Source: Metarhizium brunneum
Taxonomy: Eukaryota; Ascomycota; Sordariomycetes; Hypocreales; Clavicipitaceae
Length of the DNA stretch: 64,000 nt
Reading direction: 5' to 3'
NCBI RefSeq assembly: GCF_013426205.1
Contig: NC_089427.1
Coordinates: 1,550,001 to 1,614,000 of the forward strand
Part shown: positions 33,553-43,921 of the stretch, one piece after another
Numbering within the stretch: position 1 is the first letter of the stretch
Layout of the letters: each line of letters begins with the position of its first letter
Program-made: the position numbers and the translations under genes
Notes under the pieces: generated by a model
Told to the model about the DNA's origin: nothing
The model's database searches: none
Seen by the model: only the letters and a program-made list of their open reading frames with translations

Positions 33553-34877
33553 CTAAATTTGCTGTGCTTTAAACTGCACGCCAGGACTCCTCAAAACCTC
33601 CAAATTCTGCACCAACTGCAACTCCGAAGCCTTGGACGTGATCTGCCGCTCCCCCTTTCTATTCACTCTTTCCTCCTCTGTCAACCGCGCTCTCGTCCTT
33701 TCAATTATACCCGGCATAGCGTCTCTCGTCTTGGTCAATACTTCGTGCATACTGGCCAATACCTTTTCTGCAGCTCGCGCCAGCGGCAACTGTGCAGCAG
33801 ACACAGTATCGTCACTTAACCAGTTTGCGCGATTGATAAGCCCCGGAACGGATTGCACCGCCTCGCGCATCCGGGCTGTTACGAGAGCTCCAAACATATC
33901 GCCCGTGCCGCAGAAGTAGCAATCAATCGAAGGGAAGGTAATTTTGAAGAGGCGTGCTTTTCCAATTGATGTCATGCTTGAGCCGATGACGGATAAGTGC
34001 GAGGGCGGTTGTCCTGGTGGTGAGAAGTTGACAGATGTGATGATGACGTGAGGGATGCGGTACTTGTCATGGAGGGCTTGGATAGCTGTGTTGAGAGATT
34101 CCATATCAACAATTTTGACTTCTGAAAGAAGTCTGAGAACATTAGGTTAGCAACGGGTTGATTATAGTCGTCAAGATTGAAGCCAAAACATACTCGGCCT
34201 CAAACTGATTCGGCAGAATCAAGTCGGCATGCTCGATCAGCTCCTTGTAGGCGGGAACAACATTCTCGGCGACATAAATTTTGCCATTATCGCCCATTAC
34301 CGGATCAAGAACCCAGAAAAAGTTCCCTGGCGTTCCCTTGTTCTTGTTCTTGAGTTCCTTGGCGATGTTCCCTACCGAGGCTACGGCCTCCGCTCCGGGT
34401 ATGTATCCCGACAACATCATGTCGAAGTCGTCTAGATAAGACTGGCGCAAACCATCGTACAAGTCTGTGATTTCTTGGGCAGACACTGTTGTGCCCGTCC
34501 ACTGCCTATACCCTGTGTGGTTGCCTTTACGACATTAGCAAACCGATGATGAAACGACAGGGGGGGAGACCATATGTACTGAATTGAACGGTGTTTAGGG
34601 CGGCAACGTCGTAGCCAAGCGACTGAAGAGTGAAAACGGCGATTTTGTTTCCAACATAACTAAACGAGAATATCAGCAGGCTTGTCTCTTCCATTGCCGC
34701 CGTTGGTGATGCATGCGGGGCAAGAAAGCCAGCCAACTCTGCCACCACCTACCCAGATACTACCTAACGACGGATGAGCAAGTCATTTCCAAGCCAAAGT
34801 TAAGTTCAGGGACGAGAACATACATGGCTCGCAACGGCGAGGACCCTCGGGGCTGGCGCAGGCGCTGAGGCCGTCAT
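33553..34877 (-). CDS. Pyridoxal kinase (BUD16/PDXK family)
   Basis: Exons 34877-34824, 34763-34753 (11 bp), 34659-34580, 34524-34194 and 34132-33553 give 351 aa. The frame closes exactly only if the 11-bp microexon is used; it supplies VVSG so that the N-terminus reads VLAVASHVVSGYVGNKIAVF, the ribokinase-like start of pyridoxal kinases. Other motifs are LNTVQFSNHTGYRQWTG, GYIPGAEAV, WVLDPVMGDNGKIYV (ATP/Mg site) and YFCGTGDMFGALV (anion hole and catalytic Asp). The enzyme phosphorylates pyridoxal, pyridoxine and pyridoxamine in the vitamin B6 salvage pathway in the cytosol. The ~100-residue helical tail is longer than in bacteria, as in other fungi. Confidence 0.93.
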
Positions 34878-35735
34878 ACTCCCGGATCCTAGTGTGAATT
34901 TGCAACTGCGAACTGGTGAGGCCTTGAGACACAGTGTCTGGTTGCTCCGATAACGGTTATTTAAGAGTGGCAGAGGCCGCGTACGCTGAGCAACGTGCGG
35001 GTAACCTAAGCTGTCCCACCAAATGAAAGCAGCGAGATAGGGTGAGGTTCAGGATCACAGCCGTGGTTTTTTTTTTTTAGGTTTTTTCTCGACTTCTGAG
35101 GCCTGTAGAGTTGTTTCCTCGAAATGTGCAATCAATGGATCACTTGCCTCTCGAAGCAAAAGGCGCATGTCCGACAATGGACTTGCCCCAGACCTATTTG
35201 TCAGGTGCTGGAAAGTGGGCACTAGGAAGGAGCGCGCTAGACATGGGAGCCGCTGCAGGCGTCTGCCGTTTCCTTTAACTTGGGTGGCAACATGCTCAAC
35301 GTCGTGACGTCTGGTTTGTAGATGAATAGTCCAAGGGGCAACAAGGAGAGAAATGTGTGCATGTCGTAGGGCAATCACGTTCGAGCCCGTACCACACCAC
35401 GTGCCGCCCCTCGATATGAGTAATTGTACGGAGCACTCCGTACCAGACCTACATATGTACCTGTACCTACTACGGTGCTACGTAACTGGGACGCCGTGAG
35501 GTCAATTCTCTTGACAACAGAATGCTATTGTTTTGCTGGAAATGTTGCTTACTAGCTCGGGCACCTACACACTTCTTAATTAATCAAGTTGTAATCACCA
35601 TTAAAGTCATCTATCATAACACCCGTACATATATGCAATGCTCAAATCCAAAATATGTGGTCAAGCAGCCTCTCCAAGTAAATGCTACAAACGCCATGCA
35701 TGCCATGAAATAAGCAAAATCTCAATCAAATGTCC
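34878..35735. other. Intergenic region with a near-perfect palindrome
   Basis: Promoter of the pyridoxal kinase gene and 3' side of the endopolyphosphatase gene. GTACGGAGCACTCCGTAC at 35426-35443 is an 18-bp inverted repeat built from the window's recurrent TACGGAG motif. No gene is seen. Confidence 0.5.
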
Positions 35736-37762
35736 CTACATCTCTTCCAAATCGTCTTCTGACACAGCTGAAACAAAGGCAAAGTTGAGCCAGTGTAGCC
35801 AAGTCTTGTTCTTCTCCTTGTTCTTCTTCTTCTTCTTTTTCTTATCCGCATCTATGTCACCACTGGCCCCATCACCTTCTGCAATCTCATTGTTTTTGCT
35901 GCGCTGACCCATGCGGTATGCCAGATGCAGATAGCTTCGGACGGTCAAGTCCTTGAGTTTGAACTGTTTGTCATCGAATGTGCTGTACTCGACCTCGAAT
36001 TGGAATTTGCGTGGTTGAGCTGGCTTGTGTATCGGTTTCTTGTCACCGTGGTTGCCATCATGCCATTTAGATCCTTCGACGCCGTCTAAGCCAGGTTGAT
36101 CATTGTTGATGTGAGTGAGGTTGGCAAAGTATTGAGTGTACCCTGTCAAGGTAAACTGCTGTGGGTAATAGGCTGGCCCAGGTAGCGCTGTTTTGGGAGG
36201 ATCGTCTGGGATGATCAAGTTTGGGTCCTTGGGCTTTTGTTTTCCCTCCTTTCCTTTCTTCCCCTTCTTCCCCTTCTTTTTCTTTTCAATGCCAACGAAT
36301 CGCAGCTCCAAATTCTCAGTCGACTGCACTTTCTCCGTTGCATTCTTTTCCTTCCAAACAGTAGCATTTTCCAGCCCAGTCACGTTGTATTCGAAAACTC
36401 GCATGGTTGGAAAGTAATTGGGTACCACACTTGGACTGATGAAGGAAAGCTGATATCGTTCGGCATACTTTCCCCCAATCTTCTTGAAGCCATTCTTCTT
36501 CTTTTTCTTCTTCTCAGTATCGACCTCGGCGTGGTCATCCTCTTCATTAAGCACTTCAATGGCGGAACCAGGAATGTCGCCCCAAATGTCTCGCAGCTCT
36601 AGGAGGTAGTCCTCTTTACCTTGGGCTGAAAGCTCGGACTCGTTGATCGACTTTCGAAAGATGCTACGTGCGGCAGGACTCTGACCCGCTGCCACATCCA
36701 AGTCGATATCCTTGGTGTCGCTCAGAAGGAAGTGATCGATATTCATGTGGCCAAATAACGAGGCGATAACAACGTCCCGGTACTTTTGAAGCCATAGGGT
36801 ATATCGCTGCCAGCAAGTTTCATCCCAATTCTGCTTGCTGTCGGTTCTTGCGGGTGGGACGTGACCCATAAGGATAGCTTTCGTGCCCGTCTTTCGCATA
36901 AGATCCAACTGCACCCGAAGCCATTCCATATGCTTGTACCCGGGCTCGGACGGTAGCGCGCAACCATCCACAGCAGCATTACGGTCAAAGAAGTACATTG
37001 TGTTGAGACTAAAGACTGTAAGCTTTCCGGGGATGACGTCAACATGGAACCAGCCGCCGAATTGGAAAGAATGGCGCTGCTCCTCCGGGATGAACCGATC
37101 CCAAATCTCCCCATAAGCGGCGAACCAGTGATTAGGGCCAGGATACATAATGTTGTGAGGAAGAAAATCATTGTTTCCGAATGTCGGTATTATGGGAACC
37201 TCAAGCTTCCCCTCAGGTGAGCTGAAAGTCTTGATGATTTTATCAGTAACGACCTTGTTGCTATCGAGGACAGTCTTGTCGGTTCGCGGATGCGCTTCAT
37301 CGCTGTCGTGTCGCGCCGTGTCGCCTGTCCATATTACAAAATCAATGTCGTCCTTGATATTCTCTTGTATCCATTGAAAGGTGGCGTCCACGAGGGAAAA
37401 TGGCGAGTCGCAGTCCGTTTTTTCTGCTCCATACGTCCCAGCCATGCCATTGCCGCGATGGCACGCGATACCGTCTTCGGTTGATGTGTGAGGCTTGTAA
37501 AACTCATCAGGGTGAAAGTCTGAATGATTCTTTGTGAGTAAATGCTGGTCGCCAGGAAAGGCAAAAGAGTGGGATGGGACGGCAGCGAACCTGTTATATG
37601 CAGGAACCGACCATTGAGCTTGCGTGACTGTAACTCTTGATGCGGCTGCGACTCATATTGCAGGGTCTTTTGGGGCAGGTCGCCCAAAATTGGCGACGAA
37701 ATGACGCCACAGCTCAGTGCCAGAAATGTCTGGGCTTGCAGCCAAAAGGCTGGACCAGGCAT
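35736..37762 (-). CDS. ppn1: Vacuolar endopolyphosphatase (PPN1)
   Basis: Exons 37762-37591 and 37519-35736 give 651 aa. A hydrophobic N-terminal segment (FWLQAQTFLALSCGVISSP) is a signal peptide or anchor. The calcineurin-like metallophosphatase domain begins at FLHITDFHPDEFYK, formed across the intron, and continues with VIWTGDTARHD, TFGNNDFLPHN, ILMGHVPPAR and SLFGHMNIDHF, supplying the metal ligands. The C-terminal third is lysine-rich, with KKKKKK runs in loops and the tail. Ppn1 cleaves long inorganic polyphosphate chains internally and matures in the vacuole; location and processing are inferred from yeast. The intron donor GTTCGC is non-consensus, but the splice is fixed by the HITDFHPD motif. 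Confidence 0.93.
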
Positions 37763-40681
37763 GGTGGCGCCTAGTCACGGGTATCAAAACAAGGCAAGGC
37801 GTATTAAAAAAAGAAGAGAGAGAGAGAAAGAGAGGGAGAGGGATCGTCCTAAGATCTAGAGCCTAGTACAGCGCATAAGAATTTATGGAAACGGTTCGAG
37901 AAGACTGCCATCAACCAGGTTTATAAGATTCGTTGACTCCTGCGAATAGATGAATGTCAGGTAGCAATGTTAAGATGGCGCAGAGAGGTCATGCGAATGA
38001 GCCGGGGAGTCTTGGTAGAGACGGCTCAGTGTGAGTCGTCTCGGCCTCCAAAACCGAGCGCCTGATCCTGTGGTTTGACGAAGGCCAAGGGGCGGGTGGT
38101 TGCGTCGGTGGTGGACAGAAAATTCATCCAGTCGGGCGAGTCGGCCTTCTGACGCTGTATTCGTTCGGGTGACGTAAAAATGGGCTGCAGGTCCCAAGAT
38201 CAGTGTGGGTGCCCCAGCAGCACGCGAATGCACAAAGCAAGGGCAAAAGCCTGAGGGGCACAATGGACTGGTGAAGTTGAAGGGGAGGCGAGAGTTGCAA
38301 GGTGCAAAACGCAAAGCGCAGAGAGAACTATCCGGTGGGAGATGAAAGATAATATGCCATGTTCGTTCACTCAGACTCATGAGTCGTTAGTAGCAAGCTA
38401 GCAAGAGAATCTGGGGCAAGTGCATCCGATGCGCTTTCCACTTGCCGCTTCCCACTTCCCATGGCCCTAATAAATTCCAAAACTCCAAAGCTTGAACCAC
38501 CAAGCTATCCCAAATCTGGGCCCGGCAACTCGGACAAGCCATTCTTAGAGCATCTCATGCTCCTCACTCTGGCTGCAACTATACTCTTCTCGGGGGCCAA
38601 ATCCAAGCAGTGATTGGTATATTCGGCTCCACACAAATGGCAAGTGTCTATTCTGCCACTCCATGTTACCATCACGGGCCGCCCGCCGATCGTGGATGGG
38701 CCAATGTTCATGCATCACCGCCAGCACGTGCGCCAGTGACACGGCGTCGAGTTGTCAACTGGTGCAAATTCCCAGCAGCCGCCGTCTCGGCGACTGCGAC
38801 AGCGCCACCGCGAATAGGAGGGCATGGAGGGGCACGCGACCTCGTTTAGGCTCACCAGACGTTCAATGTTTCCACACAGTCACCCACGCATGGCATCCGC
38901 CTCGGACGTCAACGGATTTCAACACCTTGATGGACTACAATGTGTCATCCTCGGCCCCCTTCTGTGGCGGTGAAATGCTGGTGATGGTGCGTTGCTGCTC
39001 GCCTGACCATGCGCGTTTGCTCAAGTAGCAGATGACAATCTTATAATACAGTGTGTTGAAGAACATGATTTGCTCATCCAAGTTTCCACTAGCGTGTTGG
39101 CAGACATCTATTTTGCGACATCAACAAAGGTACAAAGATGGGCCGCAGTCTTTCATTTCACGCGGTAGAAGCGCTTATTTCGATTCAAGTCTCGAACCCG
39201 TATTCCGGCCATCCTATTTCACACTCCGACATCTAATGGGTAGCTATCTACCGCTCAACGCCCCGCGATGGATAAGGCTCGGCGTTGAATAGTTTCGTAA
39301 CGGTATCCAAGTCGTCGTTAGCCTCGGGGCCATTCCCAACGTCCCCGTACTTGAAGACCTGGCTCCCCATATCTTCTAACACCCTGTGGCATGTTGGTCC
39401 TGCATTAATCACTCTTTGGATTGTCTGCCTTGCTGCGATTGAGGGTTCGTGCTGTCTAGGAAGAGTGCAGAAACGTGGGTATTAAATCGTCTTGGTGGTT
39501 GAGTATTAGTCCTATCCTTCATTGACAAGAGGGATTATGCATTTTGCAGCTTAGAAAGCTCCCATATGCCCTCACAATCTTCTTCCGGTGCTAACACTGG
39601 GACTATGGAGTGGTACGCCTCCAAGTCGTCTGCCCCAACATTATCATAGACGAGCATCCAGGAGCCAACTCGTCTGTTGGAACTGAGCGTATAACATTGG
39701 TATTTGGTTTCAGTGAGTGGCGCCTTACATTCACTTTGAGGATAGAAACAGCAAGCATCAAACACAACCGGACTGGCCTATCATACGCATTTTGTTACCC
39801 AGTTCAAAATGGTCTGCTATGAAGAAGTGTACATCTGACGTAGAGGCTAGTGCCCCGAAGCCACTTGTAGTAGGAACCAAAACGCGCAAAAGGAGCAAAT
39901 AGCCTAGGAAGATTCATTCTCGCTCCTAACCATGCGTCTCCCTTGTTCTTGAATGGGGGCTTGACTGAAAGACGATCTCTCAGTCCCTTCGGACAGGTTA
40001 ACAACGATCCTGCATGTAGTGGTCCAGAAGCACACACCATGAGGCTCGACAGAATTTCTTGACATCTTCGTGGCAGCCCTGAATGCGAGTCATCCATGTT
40101 AATACAATTTCAATATCTTATTTCTTCGAGACAGGGAGGGCCAATCTTAGATCTATAAAGTAGCCTTATGGGGCATGCGTGCGACAAAGATCAGTATCCA
40201 TTTGTCCCAGAAGCTCATCAAAATATAAAAATGAACTAATATGAAGTAATTTTGTTCCACAACCGAGCCATTGTTTGGCGCGAGAAACCGAATAGGACCT
40301 GTCACATGGCCCCCTCCGTTGTAGTTCTCCGCCTTGTTGGTCTTCTTGTTTAATTTCTAGTCAGTACGACAACTCTCCCCCTATTGTCTTTCAAAAATAA
40401 CATTCATTCCAGGTTCGATATATAAGAGACAAAGCATGGTGGCAGACTCAACCCTTCCCTGGCCATGACAACTTGCTCCCTATGCCACAACCTGATTGGC
40501 CGCTTGCAAAACTCATCATCATGATCACGCCATGAGATATCCCCAAGCTTTCAGATGCGAGCTATGACTTGATTCATATCGAGTACGTCAATGAACATAG
40601 AGGCCATTGGGCGCGAGGAAGCATTGGGTGTTTGCAGTCGAGAACTTTCCTTCAAGATATGGCTCGGCACACCAGGAGGTT
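37763..40681. other. 2.9-kb accessory gap with a possible coding relic
   Basis: No confident gene is seen. On the minus strand at 39535-39765 a 76-codon frame contains GSWMLVYDNVGADDLEAY, which resembles the Walker B region of fungal NB-ARC/STAND proteins, but no P-loop or repeats are found nearby. A second protein-like frame (39248-39480, minus, no ATG; contains VLEDMGSQVFKYGDVGNGPE) follows. These may be decayed exons of one gene. The rest is AT-rich with no features. Confidence 0.35.
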
Positions 40682-41080
40682 TTAAAGACTCGCAGTTCGG
40701 CGTCCAGATATTGAGGCATTCAAAATATACTCCTTCATATCCTCTGTTATCCGAACCTCAATCCCTGCTTCCTGCAGTCGTTTCATTCCATCATTGCAGC
40801 GAACAAATGTACTTGGCTCGCGAATGCCTACGTACACGGAACGTACAACATCCTTAAGCTTCAAGATTCGCTCGACACACGAAATATTCCCGCTCAGCCT
40901 ATCATTGCAAGGTTCCATAGTCGTGTAGAGCACAGTTCTTGCAGGCAGGACATGACGGATATGATCCTCAGCATGAGCCGGCGGCAGGTTGTGTGCTAGG
41001 GCAACTTTGATGAAGCAGCATTGCTCCGCATGTGTATTGCCTTGGTCGCCTACTGGGCTAGGCCTTGCAAATGAGCTCAT
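40682..41080 (-). pseudogene. N-terminally truncated RIB2/cytidine-deaminase-like protein
   Basis: A 132-codon frame runs from the ATG at 41080. It carries the zinc-deaminase signature: GNTHAEQCC (His ligand and catalytic Glu) and TTMEPCNDRLSGNISCVERIL (Cys ligands in the RLSGN form seen in fungal DRAP/RIB2-type deaminases), then VYVGIREPSTF and LQEAGIEV. Family members start ~50 residues earlier with a helix and two strands (xPTNFxVGAxLV...LxTGYxxELPGNTHAE). Here the sequence upstream of GNTHAE is SSFARPSPVGDQ and no matching exon is found in the next ~200 bp. The remaining frame is undamaged. Likely a truncated paralogue; a missed upstream exon is the alternative. Confidence 0.6.
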
Positions 41081-41729
41081 CAATTCAATTCACCGTGTCT
41101 AAATAAAGATTAAAACCTCATTTAGATTGTCCCAGTATAATAGCAAGCACACGTGTGGTATGAGAGGCAGCGAGATATCACGGTTGGTCAAGCTCCTGAA
41201 TACGACCTTATCCGTGAAATGGCCTCGAAAGATCCAACGTCGCTACGGCACGTTGGCCTACTTTCAAATGTATTTGCCAAGCTGCCCAACACAAAAGGTT
41301 AAATTGTATCCGCCATCATGGTCATCAGATCCTCAACTTCACATCAGCTCACATCGCCGCCAACACAGCCCACAAACCGCCAGCCGTCAGTCAACCACGG
41401 GATCTACGAGCTTTAGAATCTCCCAGGACAGAGTTGTGAAACCTCTCACTGACTTACACCACAGTCTTTCGATTGACCCCCGAGCTCCGGCACCATGCTT
41501 TTTCATGTGGAGGAGGGAGGTGGTGTGGCCACCGCCACCACAAACGATGCTACCAGCCGCATCGAGACCATGCCAGTCGACTTGGAGATGATATGATGCA
41601 TCACGCCACTGCCATATGTCACTGTAATGCCCTACGGTACATGTATTTAAAAGGAAACGGGCTTCCGCACAAGAAAGCTACACACACTCGCCGCCGCCAA
41701 AAGATTCGCAGCTCTTGCAAGACCTGACA
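41081..41729. other. Intergenic region before the duplicated-domain gene
   Basis: A 154-codon plus frame (41127-41591) has no motif and is not called. The right half is the promoter/leader of the gene at 41730, with ATGTATTTAAAAGG near 41640 as a TATA-like site ~85 bp upstream of the ATG. Confidence 0.45.
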
Positions 41730-42440
41730 ATGGACCCCAACAACAAGCCAGCGCCTTACCAAGTCCCCGAGCTTTTATTTCACACCATCCTCACAGTAAT
41801 TGACTATAGTCACGACGCGTCCGGGGCCAGCCGTACGACATTTGTGCTTGGAACACACGGGACTCTGGAGGCGGCGAAAGCCTTTGCCGCCCAGTCCCTC
41901 GAGACGCTCAACTTCAAGCCCGACGACTTCCAAAAGTACAATGTGCGGTCTTCGGGCGAAGAGGCTCCCGGCAAGACTTGGATCCACGGCGATGGCGTCC
42001 TAGCCTTTGCCCGCTCCTTTGACGGCCAAGAGCTTCGCGTGAGCATCGACACCACGCCCAACAATGAGTCCCTCTATGCGAGCACAGAGGACGGCAAGAT
42101 GAGGCTTCCCGAAGGGGCGCAGTTTTTGCACTACATGGTCCAGACCATGGTGGACTACAACGTCGATCGGAGCGGCAGCCTGCAGCGGACAGAGATCCAA
42201 GGCGTCTATGTTCATCGCGCGGACGCCTGGACGGCCGCGCACAAGTGCCTCGACCGGTCGGGGTACGCCGAGTACGACTGCCGGGGCGACGCCGAGTTTG
42301 TCGAGCAGTGGCCGTTTGGCGAGAATGTCGCCGTCCATGCCGTTTCGGAGACGGGCCAGAATTACCTTGTTGCGGTGAACACGCCGCCCCAGCACAAGCA
42401 CGACATTAAGAGGCACGGTCGGAAGAAGTCTGCGTCGTGA
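41730..42440 (+). CDS. Unrecognised protein with two tandem related domains
   Basis: One exon gives 236 aa. I do not recognise the family. The protein shows an internal duplication: residues ~14-112 and ~131-221 align with the same order of elements, h-x-x-H/Y-x-x-h-x-x-h-h-D-Y-x-x-D-x-S-G-x-x-R-T (LLFHTILTVIDYSHDASGASRTT against FLHYMVQTMVDYNVDRSGSLQRT), an Ala-rich helix, a D/E-Y-x-x-R block, then a W/F-G-x-x-V-x-x-x-A strand ending G-Q-x-x-x-V-x-x-T-x-P. No signal peptide or membrane segment is seen, so it is probably cytosolic. The tail is Lys/Arg/His-rich. Codon use is GC-rich like neighbouring housekeeping genes, which argues that it is a real gene. It converges with the alcohol dehydrogenase. 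Confidence 0.75.
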   Translation: MDPNNKPAPYQVPELLFHTILTVIDYSHDASGASRTTFVLGTHGTLEAAKAFAAQSLETLNFKPDDFQKYNVRSSGEEAPGKTWIHGDGVLAFARSFDGQELRVSIDTTPNNESLYASTEDGKMRLPEGAQFLHYMVQTMVDYNVDRSGSLQRTEIQGVYVHRADAWTAAHKCLDRSGYAEYDCRGDAEFVEQWPFGENVAVHAVSETGQNYLVAVNTPPQHKHDIKRHGRKKSAS

Positions 42441-42762
42441 GGAGTCGTCTTTTTTCTTAATGGGTGTAGGTGGTTGGCCGGCTGGGAAACTGCGCCAGAG
42501 ACCAAACGTTGACCGTGTTGGACTCGAGAATCGTCCTTCGTGCGTCTTGCTTGAATCCGTTGCCGAGGGGGGGGGGGAGACGACATTTTTGAACATGCAC
42601 GCGGCTTGGGACCGAGGTTGAATCTGGGATACGCCAATAAAATGGATGCAGGTAGTGTTTCAATCTGAATGTTTCTTTTTATCTGACGAGACAAATTTTA
42701 CAAGAATATTTCAGTGAATAACCATGTGATCGACTATGGGGTCCGGACGTAGGAGATGGAAA
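42441..42762. other. Short convergent 3' region
   Basis: 3' UTRs of the duplicated-domain gene and the alcohol dehydrogenase. A G10 run is at 42568-42577. No gene. Confidence 0.5.
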
Positions 42763-43921
42763 TCACTCCATATCGATCAACACCTTGAGTGCCCCGGTCT
42801 GGCCTGCCTGGCCGAAAGTCTTGTATGCTTCCTCCATCTGATCAAACTTGAAGCCTATTCAAAACGTTAGCACGCAAATGCCCTGGTACGTGTCTAGTCC
42901 AGACTTGAGGAGAGACGCACGATGTGTAACCAGCCGCGCCGCTCTGAGCTTCCCCGACTCCACCATTCTCAGCAGCATAGGCGTCGATACTGTGTCGACC
43001 AGTCTTGTTGTGATGGCTTGAGACGATTAGCAGGTTTTCGCATCTCCCCCGTACTCGGCCAGACTCACAAATATTCTTGTCCCACAGACGGTCCAAGAAA
43101 AGATCGGCTTTGCTTCCGTGGACACCGACATTGGCGAGCACTCCTCCAGGAGCGAGAAGCTCCTGGCATAGCGCAAACGTCGCCGGCACTCCAACCGCCT
43201 CGATTACAGCATCGCACCCCTTGCCGTCTGTCAGCTGCTTGACACGCGCAACTGCATCCTCGGCCTTGTTGTTCACGGTGGCTGTCGCGCCAAGTTCCCT
43301 TGCCGTCTCCAGCCTCTTGTCATCTATATCAAGGACTATGATTTTGGACGGCGAGTACATCTGCGCCGTCATCAGCGCCGCCAAGCCCACGGGTCCTGCT
43401 CCCACCACGGCGACGGTCGAGCCGGGCTGGACTCTGCCGTTCTGAACACCGCATTCAAGACCCGTGGGGAAAATGTCACTGAGCATCACCATGGCCGCAT
43501 CGTCCACACCGGCAGGGATCTTGTAAAGGCTAGAGTCTGCGTGGGGAATTCGCGCATATTGCGCCTGCGTGCCGTCAATGGAGTTGCCTAGGATCCAGCC
43601 GCCGGTCGTGCAATGGCTATACATGCCCCTGCGACAGTATTCGCAGGCGGCACAGCTCGAGATGCATGAGATGAGCACGCGGTCCCCTGGGGAAAAGCGG
43701 GATACAGACGATCCCGTTGAGGAGACTACCCCGATGCCTTCGTGGCCGAGAATTCGTCCAGGTTGGCATGTTGCAACATCGCCCTTCAGGATGTGCAGGT
43801 CCGTACCACAGATGGTCGTCTTGGTGAGCTTGACGATGGCATCGCTGGGTAATAAAATTTCAGGGTCTGGCTTTTGCTGGATAGAAACGGAGCCGGCGGC
43901 GCTGTACACGAGGGCTTTCAT
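42763..43921 (-). CDS. Zinc-dependent medium-chain alcohol dehydrogenase
   Basis: Exons 43921-43069, 43016-42921 and 42854-42763 give 346 aa. Catalytic zinc site: TICGTDLHILKGD (Cys) and ILGHEGIGVV (His-Glu). Structural zinc lobe: four cysteines in CISSCAACEYCRRGMYSHC. Rossmann fold: VAVVGAGPVGLAALM, followed by IVLDIDDKRL, whose acidic residues favour NAD over NADP. The last two short exons, spliced at DKNI|S and THR|F, supply the C-terminal ITTRLVDTVSTPMLLRMVESGKL and the final helix. The class is close to bacterial/fungal alcohol dehydrogenases acting on small secondary or primary alcohols; the substrate is unknown. Three ATGs are not at issue: the ATG at 43921 is the first true one (MKALVYSAAG). 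Confidence 0.92.

Noticed and set aside
39180..39215. GGTTCGAGAC-like B box on the minus strand
   Set aside because: No A box, anticodon arm or acceptor stem could be paired; not a tRNA. No tRNA, rRNA or CRISPR array was found anywhere in the window.
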